Source of the DNA: Oscillospiraceae bacterium
GTDB taxonomy: Bacteria; Bacillota; Clostridia; Oscillospirales; Ruminococcaceae
Assembly (NCBI GenBank): GCA_017472965.1
Contig: JAFUNR010000004.1
Coordinates: forward strand, 107,636 to 171,635
Direction of reading: 5' to 3'
DNA length: 64,000 nt
Shown here: positions 8,528 through 18,727 of the stretch, one piece after another
Layout of the letters: the number at the start of each line of letters is the position of its first letter
Position numbering within the stretch: position 1 is the stretch's first letter
Position numbers and translations under genes: made by a program
The notes under the pieces: model-generated
What the model was told of the DNA's origin: nothing
Database searches by the model: none
Seen by the model: the letters and a program-made list of their open reading frames with translations, nothing else

Positions 8528-10318
8528 ATGAGCAATCTGACCAAGAACCCTAACGTTCTGGCATGGCTGGACGAAGTCATCGCCCTGACCACCCCCGACA
8601 AGGTCGTCTGGATCGACGGCAGCGAGGAGCAGCTGCAGGCTCTGCGTGATGAGGCCATTTCCACCGGCGAGATGGAGACTCTGAACAGCGAAGAGTACCC
8701 CGGCTGCCTGCTGCACCGCACCAAGAAGAACGACGTTGCCCGCGTTGAGGGCCGTACCTATATCTGCACCAAGAAGAAGGAAGACGCCGCCCCCATCAAC
8801 AACTGGATGGAGACCAGCGAGATGAAGGCCATGCTGACCCCGCTGTACACCGGTGTTATGAAGGGCCGCACCATGTATGTCATTCCCTACTGCATGGGCC
8901 CCATCGGCAGCCCCTATTCCAAGGTGGGCGTTGAGGTCACCGACTCCATCTATGTTGTGCTGAACATGGACATCATGACCCGTATGGGTCAGTGCGCTCT
9001 GGATCAGCTGGGCGACGAGAGCAACGACTTCGTCCGCGGTCTGCACTCCAAGGCTGACGTGGAAGAGGAGAAGCGCTACATCGTGCAGTTCCCCGAGGAG
9101 AACGCCATCTGGTCCATCAACTCCGCTTACGGCGGCAACGTTCTGCTGGGCAAGAAGTGCTTTGCTCTGCGTATCGCTTCTTATCAGGGCTACAAGGAAG
9201 GCTGGATGGCCGAGCATATGCTGATTCTGGGCATCGAGGATCCCAACGGCAATGTGGAGTACATCACCGCTGCCTTCCCCTCTGCCTGCGGCAAGACCAA
9301 CCTGGCCATGCTGATCCCGCCCAAGCACTTTGCCGAAAAAGGCTACAAGGTCTGGACCGTCGGTGACGACATCGCCTGGATGCATGTGGGCGAGGATGGC
9401 CGTCTGTACGCCATCAACCCCGAGGCCGGCTTCTTCGGCGTTGCCCCCGGCACCAATGCCAAGAGCAACTACAACGCTCTGATGAGCACCAAGAAGAACG
9501 CCATCTTCACCAATGTTGCCGTGGATAATGACACCCGTAAGGTCTGGTGGGAAGGTCTGGATAAGAATCCTCCCGTCAACGCCACCGAGTGGACCGGTAT
9601 TCCCGTCAACGGCCCCGAGTACATTGCCGAGGGCAACAAGCTGGCTCATCCCAACTCCCGCTTCACCGCTCCGGCTGTCAACTGCCCCTGCCTGAGCAAG
9701 GAATTCGATAACCCCAACGGCGTACCTGTCAGCGCCATCGTCTTCGGCGGCCGCCGCGCCAAGACCGCTCCGCTGGTCTACCAGAGCTTTGACTGGAACC
9801 ACGGTGTGTATGTCGGCTCTGCTATGGCTTCCGAGACCACCGCTGCCGCCACCGGCGCTGTCGGCGTTGTCCGCCGCGATCCCATGGCCATGCGTCCCTT
9901 CACCGGCTACAACATGGGCGATTACTTCGGCCACTGGCTGGAAATGGGCAAGAAGCTGGGCGACAAGGCCCCCAAGATCTTCAATGTCAACTGGTTCCGC
10001 ACCAACGAAGACGGCAAGTTCATCTGGCCGGGCTTCGGTGACAATATGCGTGTCCTGATGTGGATCCTGGCCCGCTGCCGCGGCGAGGTCGAGGCCAACG
10101 AGACTGCCATCGGCTACCTGCCCAACGCCGCCGATATCGATGTTGAGGGTCTGGAGGGTATCGACCTGGCCACCATCGAGGGTCTGCTGAGCGTGGATAA
10201 GGATCTGTGGCTGGAGGATTGCGCCGGCGTGCAGGATCTGTACGACCAGATCGGTGAGCGTGTTCCCGCCGAGCTGCGCAGCCAGCTGGCCGCTCTGCGT
10301 GACCGTCTGAGCAAGTGA
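8528..10318 (+). CDS. pckG: Phosphoenolpyruvate carboxykinase (GTP)
   Basis: 596-residue GTP-dependent PEPCK, interconverting oxaloacetate + GTP with PEP + CO2 + GDP in the cytoplasm; in gut Clostridia it often serves anaplerotic CO2 fixation. The P-loop is FPSACGKTN (about residues 250-258), the metal-binding kinase-2 motif reads GDDIAWM, and FGGRRAKTAP plus NWFRTNEDGKFIWPGFGDN are typical of the GTP-dependent family and not of the ATP enzymes. Codon use is strongly biased, suggesting high expression. ATG 8528 follows AAGGAAAGG; an in-frame GTG at 8519 overlaps that site and is rejected. Own promoter and terminator: monocistronic. Confidence 0.96.
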   Translation: MSNLTKNPNVLAWLDEVIALTTPDKVVWIDGSEEQLQALRDEAISTGEMETLNSEEYPGCLLHRTKKNDVARVEGRTYICTKKKEDAAPINNWMETSEMKAMLTPLYTGVMKGRTMYVIPYCMGPIGSPYSKVGVEVTDSIYVVLNMDIMTRMGQCALDQLGDESNDFVRGLHSKADVEEEKRYIVQFPEENAIWSINSAYGGNVLLGKKCFALRIASYQGYKEGWMAEHMLILGIEDPNGNVEYITAAFPSACGKTNLAMLIPPKHFAEKGYKVWTVGDDIAWMHVGEDGRLYAINPEAGFFGVAPGTNAKSNYNALMSTKKNAIFTNVAVDNDTRKVWWEGLDKNPPVNATEWTGIPVNGPEYIAEGNKLAHPNSRFTAPAVNCPCLSKEFDNPNGVPVSAIVFGGRRAKTAPLVYQSFDWNHGVYVGSAMASETTAAATGAVGVVRRDPMAMRPFTGYNMGDYFGHWLEMGKKLGDKAPKIFNVNWFRTNEDGKFIWPGFGDNMRVLMWILARCRGEVEANETAIGYLPNAADIDVEGLEGIDLATIEGLLSVDKDLWLEDCAGVQDLYDQIGERVPAELRSQLAALRDRLSK

Positions 10319-10350
10319 TTTCTGCTCCCCGCATGAAAAGCAACTGAAAA

Positions 10351-10395
10351 AGCGCTGTATGCCGGGTGTTCATGCCTGCATACAGCGCTCTTTTT
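10351..10395 (+). terminator. Terminator of pckG
   Basis: Perfect 12-bp stem AGCGCTGTATGC (10351-10362) / GCATACAGCGCT (10378-10389) followed by CTTTTT. Confidence 0.85.
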
Positions 10396-10479
10396 CTGCC
10401 AATGCTGCAATTTGTGCGGGTTCCGCACAGATGCCTTTGTGCGTAATACAGAAAATACGCAAAAACTCCCACAAAGGTC

Positions 10480-10508
10480 TTGACAAGTAACGGAAAAAAC
10501 AGTATAAA
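10480..10508 (+). promoter_or_regulatory. acpP: Promoter of acpP
   Basis: Consensus TTGACA (10480-10485) and TATAAA (10503-10508) with a 17-base spacer, about 43 bases before the acpP start. Confidence 0.8.
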
Positions 10509-10550
10509 AGAAACAGGAGTCATTCTAAAACTGAAAGGAAGGTACACAGC

Positions 10551-10778
10551 ATGGTATTTGAGCAAATCAAAGAGCTGCTGGCTGAACAGCTGGATCTGGA
10601 CGAGTCCAAGATCACCATGGATTCCGATATCGTGGAGGATCTGGAGGCGGATAGCCTGGATGTTGTTGATCTGGTGATGTCCATGGAAGACGCTTTTGGC
10701 GTTGAGGTGCCGGATGAAGCCATTGAAAGCTTCAAGACGGTTGGGGACGTTGTCCGTTATATCGAAGAAAACACCTGA
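10551..10778 (+). CDS. acpP: Acyl carrier protein
   Basis: 75-residue acidic protein carrying fatty acyl chains during type II fatty acid synthesis. The phosphopantetheine attachment serine is Ser35 in EADSLDVVDLVM, and the length and helix pattern are normal. GAAAGG precedes ATG 10551. It stands alone here with its own promoter and a following hairpin, without other fab genes nearby, so it may serve as a second carrier protein or as the main one from a separate locus; the sequence cannot decide. Confidence 0.95.
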   Translation: MVFEQIKELLAEQLDLDESKITMDSDIVEDLEADSLDVVDLVMSMEDAFGVEVPDEAIESFKTVGDVVRYIEENT

Positions 10779-10797
10779 TAACAGTCGTTTTTTTACG

Positions 10798-10828
10798 GTA
10801 CCCCCCAATGACCTTGGGGGGTACTTTT
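10798..10828 (+). terminator. Terminator between acpP and proS
   Basis: Perfect 11-bp stem GTACCCCCCAA / TTGGGGGGTAC (10798-10808 / 10814-10824) with loop TGACC and following TTTT. It leaves only 40 bases before proS, so proS may rely on readthrough or a weak promoter not recognised here. Confidence 0.8.
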
Positions 10829-10867
10829 CATCTTGCAGGCCGTGCCTGCTTTATCTAGGAGGAAATT

Positions 10868-12301
10868 ATGGCAGAGAAGAAGCTGGTGGAGGCGATCACC
10901 GCGCAGGAGGTCGACTTCACCCAATGGTACACCGATGTTTGCCTGAAGGCTGAGCTGGTGGATTACTCCAGTGTCAAGGGTTTTCTGGTCCTTCGCCCCT
11001 ACGGTCAGGCCATCTGGGAGAACATCCAGAGAATTCTGGACGGTGAATTCAAAAAGACCGGCCACGAAAATGTGGCAATGCCCGTGCTGATCCCCGAAAG
11101 CCTGCTGAAAAAAGAGGGCGAGCTGGTCAACGGCTTTGCTCCCGAGGTGGCGTGGGTCACCCACGGCGGCAGCGAAAAGCTGGAGGAGCGCCTTGCCGTG
11201 CGCCCCACCAGCGAGACCATGTTCTGCGATCACTGGGCCCATGTGCTGCACAGCTACCGTGAGCTGCCCATGAAGTATAACCAGTGGTGCAGTGTCATCC
11301 GCTGGGAAAAGACCACCCGTCCCTTCCTGCGCAGCCGCGAGTTCTGGTGGCAGGAGGGTCACACCATCCATGAGACCAGAGAAGAGGCCGAGGCCGAGAC
11401 CATGCAGCAGCTGAACTGCTACGCCGATTTCTGCGAGCAGTCCCTGTGCATCCCCGTGCTGCGCGGCCGCAAGACCGATAAGGAAAAATTTGCCGGTGCC
11501 GAGGCTACTTATACCATCGAGGCCATGATGAAGGACGGCAAGAGCCTGCAGAGCGGTACCAGCCACTTCTTCGGCGATAAGTTCAGCCGCGCCTACGATG
11601 TCACCTTCCAGGGCCGCGACAACAAGCTGCAGGTCCCCTGGCAGACCAGCTGGGGTGTTTCCACCCGTCTGGTGGGCGCCATCATCATGACCCATGGCGA
11701 TGACAGCGGTCTGGTACTGCCCCCTGCGGTGGCTCCTTACCAGGTCGTGGTGGTGCCCATTGCCGCGCACAAGCCCGGCGTCAACGAAAAAGCCGCCGAG
11801 CTGACTGAGCGCATCTCCAAATTTGCCCGCGTCAAGCTGGACAACAGCGATAACTCTCCCGGCTGGAAGTTTGCTCAGTGGGAGATGAAGGGCGTGCCCC
11901 TGCGTCTGGAGATCGGCCCCAAGGATATCGAAAAGAATCAGTGCGTGCTGGTGCGCCGCGATACCCGCGAAAAGATCTTCGTCAGTCTGGATGAGCTGGA
12001 GACCGCCATCCCTGCCGCGCTGGAGGCTCTGGCGCAGGATCTGTACAACAAGGCTCTTGCCAACCGTGAGCAGCGTACCTGGACCGCCTCCACCATGGAT
12101 GAGATCATGGATCTGGCCGAGAACAAGACCGGCTTTGTCAAGACCATGTGGTGCGGCGAACTGGAGTGCGAAGAGCTGATGAAGGAAAAGGCCGGCCTTT
12201 CCAGCCGCTGCATGCCGCTGGCGCAGGAAGAGCTGGGCGAGGTATGCCCCATCTGCGGCAAGCCCGCCAAGGTCAGCATCGTCTGGGGCAAGGCATATTA
12301 A
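10868..12301 (+). CDS. proS: Prolyl-tRNA synthetase
   Basis: 477-residue class II aminoacyl-tRNA synthetase of the short archaeal/eukaryote-like ProRS type, lacking the editing insertion domain of long bacterial ProRS. Class II motif 2 reads IRWEKTTRPFLRSREF, followed by WWQEGHTIH; the anticodon-binding domain follows, and the C-terminal extension with CPICGKPAK and final KAY is typical of this type. Ribosome binding site AGGAGG lies 6 bases before ATG 10868. Strong codon bias fits a housekeeping gene. Confidence 0.95.
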   Translation: MAEKKLVEAITAQEVDFTQWYTDVCLKAELVDYSSVKGFLVLRPYGQAIWENIQRILDGEFKKTGHENVAMPVLIPESLLKKEGELVNGFAPEVAWVTHGGSEKLEERLAVRPTSETMFCDHWAHVLHSYRELPMKYNQWCSVIRWEKTTRPFLRSREFWWQEGHTIHETREEAEAETMQQLNCYADFCEQSLCIPVLRGRKTDKEKFAGAEATYTIEAMMKDGKSLQSGTSHFFGDKFSRAYDVTFQGRDNKLQVPWQTSWGVSTRLVGAIIMTHGDDSGLVLPPAVAPYQVVVVPIAAHKPGVNEKAAELTERISKFARVKLDNSDNSPGWKFAQWEMKGVPLRLEIGPKDIEKNQCVLVRRDTREKIFVSLDELETAIPAALEALAQDLYNKALANREQRTWTASTMDEIMDLAENKTGFVKTMWCGELECEELMKEKAGLSSRCMPLAQEELGEVCPICGKPAKVSIVWGKAY

Positions 12302-12366
12302 GGCATTGTATTCAGAGCGAAACCGCATTTTGCAGATGTGCCGTTTTGCATAAACTGCTGAAACTC

Positions 12367-12411
12367 AAAACGGAGCTGCTGCGGGATCGCGGCTGCTCCG
12401 TTTCGCTTTAA
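12367..12411 (+). terminator. Terminator of proS
   Basis: Hairpin with outer stem AAACGGAGC / GCTCCGTTT around a GC-rich inner part, followed by TTTCGCTTTAAT. Confidence 0.65.
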
Positions 12412-12435
12412 TATAAAAAACAGGGAGGAAAGAAT

Positions 12436-12966
12436 ATGGATACGACTGCAACCGTTCTGCAAAGTCTGCAGACCCGCCGCAGCGTGCGCAGCTATCTGCC
12501 GAAGCAGGTGGAGGAGACCGCGCTGGAAGCTGTGCTCACCGCCGGAACATGGGCGCCCACCGGCATGAATAAGCAGGCGCCCGTCATCGTGGCGGTGCAG
12601 GATGCCGCCACCGTGGCGAAGCTGTCCGCGCTGAATGCCGCAGTCATGGGCTCAGATAAGGATCCCTTTTACGGCGCCCCCACCGTGCTGGTGGTGCTGG
12701 CCGACCCCTCCGTGCGCACATGGGTGGAGGATGGCAGTCTCGTCATGGGCAACCTGATGAATGCGGCCCATGCCGTGGGGCTGGCATCCTGCTGGATCCA
12801 CCGCGCCCGCGAGGTGTTTGATTCCGATGAGGGCAAAGCGCTGCTGAAACAGTGGGGTCTGCCCGATACCCTGCGCGGTGTGGGCAACTGTATCCTCGGC
12901 TATGCCGATGGTCCGCTGCCCGATGCCCGTCCCCGTAAGGAAGGCTATATTGTGCGGGTGAAATGA
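12436..12966 (+). CDS. Nitroreductase family protein
   Basis: 176-residue FMN-dependent nitroreductase-fold protein. The N-terminal FMN phosphate-binding signature RRSVRSYLPKQV is at residues 14-25, NKQAPVIVAV and LGYADG near the end are typical. Such enzymes reduce nitro groups, quinones or other electrophiles with NAD(P)H; the physiological substrate is unknown. AGGGAGGAAAG precedes ATG 12436. A hairpin terminator follows. Confidence 0.85.
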   Translation: MDTTATVLQSLQTRRSVRSYLPKQVEETALEAVLTAGTWAPTGMNKQAPVIVAVQDAATVAKLSALNAAVMGSDKDPFYGAPTVLVVLADPSVRTWVEDGSLVMGNLMNAAHAVGLASCWIHRAREVFDSDEGKALLKQWGLPDTLRGVGNCILGYADGPLPDARPRKEGYIVRVK

Positions 12967-12977
12967 TCCTGCAAAGC

Positions 12978-13017
12978 AAAAAGCTCCGCTGCAGCCATAC
13001 GCTGCGGCGGGGCTTTT
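12978..13017. terminator. Terminator between convergent nitroreductase and thioesterase genes
   Basis: Inverted repeat AAAAGCTCCGC...GGCGGGGCTTTT with an inner TGCAGC/GCTGC stem, A-rich on the left and T-rich on the right, located between two convergent genes. Confidence 0.7.
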
Positions 13018-13038
13018 GTCTTTGATGCGGTACGATGA

Positions 13039-13476
13039 TCAGCGCTGCTCCCACTGTGCCGTATCCTGTATGTGGACAGCGGCAAAGCGTTCCGCCAGCT
13101 GCGGAGCGCTGCGTTCCAGCGCCACGGGGCGGCCGGCAGCGTTCATAAAGCAGTGCATGCTGCTGCCCTCAGCCAGCAGAGTTCCCCTTGCATGATCGGT
13201 CACGCGGTAGGCAAAGCCAAAACGCAGCCGTTCAAAACGGGTCATGGCAACGGCGATATCCACCGTGTCGCCAAAGGTGCAGGCGCGGTGGTATTTGCAG
13301 TTCATCTCCAGCACAGGGCTCAGCAGACCGTCCGCTTCCATTTTGTCAAAGGGCAGACCAATGCTTTCCAGATAGTCCACCCGGCTTTCCTCAAACCAGC
13401 GGATATAATTGGAGTGGTGCACAAAATTCATTTTGTCCGTTTCGTAATACTGGACTTTTCGGGTGTATATATGCAT
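13039..13476 (-). CDS. Hotdog-fold acyl-CoA thioesterase (YbgC/4-HBT type)
   Basis: 145 residues with the 4-hydroxybenzoyl-CoA thioesterase signature: YYETDKMNFVHHSNYIRWFE at residues 10-29, including the likely catalytic Asp14. The group hydrolyses acyl-CoA or acyl-ACP thioesters; substrate unknown. The ATG at 13476 follows GGAAAG. glmS lies upstream on the same strand with an 88-base gap, so the two may be co-transcribed. Confidence 0.85.
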   Translation of the reverse strand: MHIYTRKVQYYETDKMNFVHHSNYIRWFEESRVDYLESIGLPFDKMEADGLLSPVLEMNCKYHRACTFGDTVDIAVAMTRFERLRFGFAYRVTDHARGTLLAEGSSMHCFMNAAGRPVALERSAPQLAERFAAVHIQDTAQWEQR

Positions 13477-13564
13477 GATGCTTTCCTTTTCTGCGGTGTT
13501 TTATCCAGTATACCACAGCGGCAGTGCCGCTGCCACAGGGCAAAACGTGCCGGATGCCAAAAAA

Positions 13565-15385
<1,821 letters not shown>

Positions 15386-15440
15386 AAATCATCAACTTCC
15401 TTTCCTTACTATATAAATCTTTTTTTAGTATACTGAAAGA

Positions 15441-15485
15441 AAATAAAAATATGCCCCGGATCGCTATGAGGCAGATCCGGGGCAT
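15441..15485 (-). terminator. Terminator of the glmM operon
   Basis: Perfect 12-bp stem ATGCCCCGGATC (15451-15462) / GATCCGGGGCAT (15474-15485). Read on the minus strand it is followed by ATTTTTATTT, so it ends the upstream glmM-acetyltransferase transcript before glmS. Confidence 0.8.
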
Positions 15486-15511
15486 TGTTTGTCGAGGGAT
15501 ACTGTCGGGGT

Positions 15512-16189
15512 TCAGCGCTTCTTTACAAGACCTTTTTCGGCTTTGAAAATATGGCCGGCAGGGATGAAGCCGCGCACGCTGGAGAGGGGATACACATTGC
15601 TCTGTGCACCGATGACGGTGCCGGGATTCAGTACGCTGCCGCAGCCCACCTCCACATGGTCGGCGAGGATCGCGCCCAGCTTTTTCAAGCCGGTTTCGAT
15701 GCATTCACCGTCGGTGTGAATGACGACCGGTGTCTTGTCGCTTTTGACATTGCTGGTGATGGCGCCCGCACCCATGTGGCTTTTGAAGCCCAGGATGGAG
15801 TCACCCACATAGTTATAGTGGGGAACCTGTACGCCGTCGAACAGGATCACATTTTTCAGCTCGGTGGAATTGCCCACCACAGCGCCCGCACCCACCAGTG
15901 CGCTGCCGCGTATGAAGGCACAGTGGCGCACTTCGGTATCGGGGCCGATGATGGCGGGTCCGTTGATGCAGGCGGTGGGGGCGATGCAGGCGCTTTTTGC
16001 CGCCCAGATCTCCTCACCGATGCAGTCATATTCCTCTGCAGGCAGTGCGGGACCCAGCGCACGGATGAATTCCTTCAGCCCGGCCAGTGCCTGCCACGGG
16101 TATTCCGTCTGTGCCAGCAGCGGTGCAGCCAGCGTGTGAGTCAAATCGGGGAACAGCGCAGCGGTGCGCAGTGCGGCTTTTTCGCTCAT
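15512..16189 (-). CDS. GlmU-like left-handed beta-helix acetyltransferase/nucleotidyltransferase fragment family
   Basis: 225 residues, dominated by hexapeptide repeats of a left-handed parallel beta-helix (e.g. CIAPTACINGPAIIG, CGSVLNPGTVIG). The segment NYVGDSILGFKSHMGAGAI resembles the GlcN-1-P acetyltransferase half of GlmU, but there is no N-terminal pyrophosphorylase domain; residues 1-60 are helical. ATG 16189 overlaps the glmM stop by ATGA, so the two are translationally coupled. Likely role: acetylating an amino-sugar phosphate produced by GlmM. The exact substrate is inferred from the neighbours. Confidence 0.75.
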   Translation of the reverse strand: MSEKAALRTAALFPDLTHTLAAPLLAQTEYPWQALAGLKEFIRALGPALPAEEYDCIGEEIWAAKSACIAPTACINGPAIIGPDTEVRHCAFIRGSALVGAGAVVGNSTELKNVILFDGVQVPHYNYVGDSILGFKSHMGAGAITSNVKSDKTPVVIHTDGECIETGLKKLGAILADHVEVGCGSVLNPGTVIGAQSNVYPLSSVRGFIPAGHIFKAEKGLVKKR

Positions 16190-17550
16190 GCCAGTCCCTC
16201 CTGTTTGATGGTATCGATCACGCTGTCCACCAGTGCGGTGCAAAGCTCCTCGGTTTCACACTCCGCCATCACGCGGATCAGCGGCTCGGTGCCGCTTTCG
16301 CGCACCAGAATGCGTCCGCTTTCGCCCAGCTGCGCGGTGACGGCGGCGATCTGTGCATTTACCGCAGCGTTGGCTTTCACTGCGGCCTTGTCGGTGACGC
16401 GGATGTTTTTCAGTACCTGCGGATAAAAACGGACGGGTGCGCAAAGTTCGGAAAGGGTGCGCCGCTCATCCAGCATCACATTCACCAGCTGCAGCGCGGT
16501 CAGGATGCCGTCGCCGGTGGTGGCGTATTTGCTCAGAATGATGTGACCGCTCTGTTCGCCGCCCACACAGTTGCCGGTGGCAACCATATTTTCATAAACA
16601 TATTTGTCGCCCACAGCGGTTTTGACGGTGTCGATTCCGGCCTTTTCCAGAGCCTTGTACAGCCCCAGATTAGACATCACAGTGGTCACCACCGTGTTGT
16701 TCTTCAGCTTGCCGCTCTTTTTCAGCGCAGTGCCGAATACATACAGGATGTGGTCACCGGTGACCACATTGCCTTTTTCGTCCACCGCAAGGCAGCGGTC
16801 GGCATCGCCGTCAAAGGCAAAGCCCACATCCAGACCCTTTTCCCGCACCAGCGCCTGCAGCCCTTCGATGTGGGTGGAGCCCGCATTCCGGTTGATGTTC
16901 AGGCCGTCCGGCTCGTTGTTGATCACATAGGTCTTTGCGCCCAGCGCATTGAATACGCCGGGGGCGATGCGCCATGCACTGCCGTTGGCACAATCCAGAC
17001 CGATGCGCAGCCCGCGCAGCGAATGCCGCGCCACGCTCAGCAGATAACCCATATACCGGTTGCGGCCCGCATCGAAATCCTCCATGCGGCCGATGGCTTC
17101 GCCCACGGCATAGGGAAGGTCCTCGCTCAGACCCAGCTTGTCGAGATCACCGTCCAGATAAGCCTCAGCCAGATCAAGCACCTCCTGCTCCATCTTTTCA
17201 CCGCTGCCGTTGATCAGCTTGATGCCGTTGTCGGTGTAGGTGTTGTGGCTGGCAGAGATCATCACGCCGCAGTCAAACTCCTCCAGACGGGTGATGTAGG
17301 ATACGCTGGGCGTGGTGGTGACATGCAGAATGTAGACATCCGCACCGGAGGCGGTCAGCCCCGCTGCGATGGAATATTCATACATATAGCAGGAACGGCG
17401 GGTATCCTTGCCGATGACCACACGCACGCGGTCGGTTTTGTTTTTGCCGAAGTACCAGCCAAGAAAACGCCCGATACGCCATGCATGCATGGAGGTGAGC
17501 GTCACACCGGCCTCTCCGCGGAAGCCGTCGGTTCCGAAATATTTTCCCAT
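16186..17550 (-). CDS. glmM: Phosphoglucosamine mutase
   Basis: 454-residue GlmM converting glucosamine-6-phosphate to glucosamine-1-phosphate. The phosphoserine loop is SASHNTYTDNG with Ser101, the Mg-binding loop is DGDADR (about residue 245), and the phosphate-binding C-terminal loop is RESGTEPLIR. The start MGKYFGTDGFRG is canonical. Followed with ATGA overlap by the beta-helix acetyltransferase. Transcribed from a promoter at 17646-17673. Confidence 0.96.
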   Translation of the reverse strand: MGKYFGTDGFRGEAGVTLTSMHAWRIGRFLGWYFGKNKTDRVRVVIGKDTRRSCYMYEYSIAAGLTASGADVYILHVTTTPSVSYITRLEEFDCGVMISASHNTYTDNGIKLINGSGEKMEQEVLDLAEAYLDGDLDKLGLSEDLPYAVGEAIGRMEDFDAGRNRYMGYLLSVARHSLRGLRIGLDCANGSAWRIAPGVFNALGAKTYVINNEPDGLNINRNAGSTHIEGLQALVREKGLDVGFAFDGDADRCLAVDEKGNVVTGDHILYVFGTALKKSGKLKNNTVVTTVMSNLGLYKALEKAGIDTVKTAVGDKYVYENMVATGNCVGGEQSGHIILSKYATTGDGILTALQLVNVMLDERRTLSELCAPVRFYPQVLKNIRVTDKAAVKANAAVNAQIAAVTAQLGESGRILVRESGTEPLIRVMAECETEELCTALVDSVIDTIKQEGLA

Positions 17551-17645
17551 GGATCAGTCTCCTTGTCAGTTTCAAAATCAAGGCGGAACGCCTTGTATCA
17601 GCATATGCGGCAAAGCTCTGTAAAATCCGGTGCTTTCCATAGAAT

Positions 17646-17673
17646 AGTATAGCATAATTTGAACAAAAGTCCA
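17646..17673 (-). promoter_or_regulatory. glmM: Promoter of the glmM operon
   Basis: Minus strand: TGGACT (17673-17668), 16-base spacer, and TGC-TATACT (extended -10; hexamer 17651-17646), about 95 bases before glmM. It shares the 369-base divergent intergenic region 17551-17919 with the promoter of the sugar isomerase operon; the middle is AT-rich with nothing else recognised. Confidence 0.65.
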
Positions 17674-17820
17674 CGATTTTTGCACAAATGAACAAATGTT
17701 TTCCCTTTATACCAGAAATATCCAAAAGTAAATTTTTGTTATTGTGAAAATTATAGATAAAATTTATCCAATCGTCCACTTTCTTTTTCGGCTGCGATTG
17801 AAAAAATCTGTACAGAGTGC

Positions 17821-17849
17821 TTGAAATGCAGCTGCCTATAAGGTATGAT
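17821..17849 (+). promoter_or_regulatory. Promoter of the isomerase-LOG-hpt operon
   Basis: TTGAAA (17821-17826) and TATGAT (17844-17849) with a 17-base spacer, about 70 bases before the first gene. Confidence 0.7.
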
Positions 17850-17919
17850 TATACTGATGAGATATATACTGCCGCTTCTTTTGAAAAGGGCGGAATATGG
17901 GTCGGCGGAGGATGAAAAA

Positions 17920-18702
17920 ATGAAGGCACTGCTGGGAATGTATTCGCTGCGCGAGGCGATGGCGCAGGATCTGGAAGGCACGCTGGCACAGGCAAAGAAG
18001 CTTGGCTTTGACGGTGTGGAGCTGGCGTGGTATGCCGGTCATCCGGTGGAAAAGGTGCGCGAAGCGGTGCGGAAGCTGGGCATTGAGGTGTGGAGCTGCC
18101 ACACCGATGTGAAGGAAATGCTGGCCGATCCGCACAAAAACTTTTCGGATATCGTTTCGCTGGGGGCAAAATATGTGATCATCTGCCATATGTTTCCGGA
18201 GGAGCGCCCCGACGGTGAGCGCTTTGAGGAAACGCTGGCGGCTGTGCGGCAGCTGGAAAAGCTGGCGCGGGAGCAGTACGGTCTGACCATGCTGTACCAC
18301 AACCACGATTTTGATATGAAGCTGCTGCCGGACGGCCGCCGCAGTCTGGATGCAAGCTATACCCTGTTCCCGGTGGGCGGCGAGCTGGATACCTGCTGGG
18401 TGGAACTGTGCGGGGCTTCCACGGTGGATTTCCTGCAGCGGTATGAAAAACGCATTCCGCTGATGCACATCAAGGATTACCGCCGCAGCCCCGCGCCTGC
18501 GGGCTGGGCCGAGCCGGCCCCTGGCTGCGAATTCTGTCCGCTTGGCTGGGGCGAGATCGATTTTGCCGCCATTTTTGCTGCGGCGGAGCGCACCGGTGTA
18601 CAGGCTGTCATTCTGGAGCTGGATGAGCCCGGCTGCGGCAAAACTGCACAGGAGTGCGTGGAGATCAGCGCAAAGGAAATGATGCGTCTGCTGGGACGCT
18701 GA
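17920..18702 (+). CDS. TIM-barrel sugar phosphate isomerase/epimerase (first of two)
   Basis: 260-residue protein of the AP-endonuclease-2/xylose isomerase-like TIM barrel superfamily. Visible marks are FDGVELAWY near the N-terminus, LYHNHDFDM in the middle, the metal-binding LMHIKDY and VILELDEPG near the end. Members isomerise or epimerise sugars and inositols; the substrate is not deducible. ATG 17920 is preferred over the upstream frame start because GGCGGAGG lies 8 bases before it. First gene of a five-gene operon. Confidence 0.8.
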   Translation: MKALLGMYSLREAMAQDLEGTLAQAKKLGFDGVELAWYAGHPVEKVREAVRKLGIEVWSCHTDVKEMLADPHKNFSDIVSLGAKYVIICHMFPEERPDGERFEETLAAVRQLEKLAREQYGLTMLYHNHDFDMKLLPDGRRSLDASYTLFPVGGELDTCWVELCGASTVDFLQRYEKRIPLMHIKDYRRSPAPAGWAEPAPGCEFCPLGWGEIDFAAIFAAAERTGVQAVILELDEPGCGKTAQECVEISAKEMMRLLGR

Positions 18703-18727
18703 ACGCTGCGGGAAAGGAAAAACGGAT

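Noticed and set aside
10829-10867. T-box leader before proS
   Set aside because: Only about 40 bases lie between the acpP terminator and proS, far too short for a T-box.
15386-15450. Possible glmS ribozyme upstream of glmS
   Set aside because: Only 65 bases separate the glmS start from the upstream terminator and no pseudoknotted core is visible.
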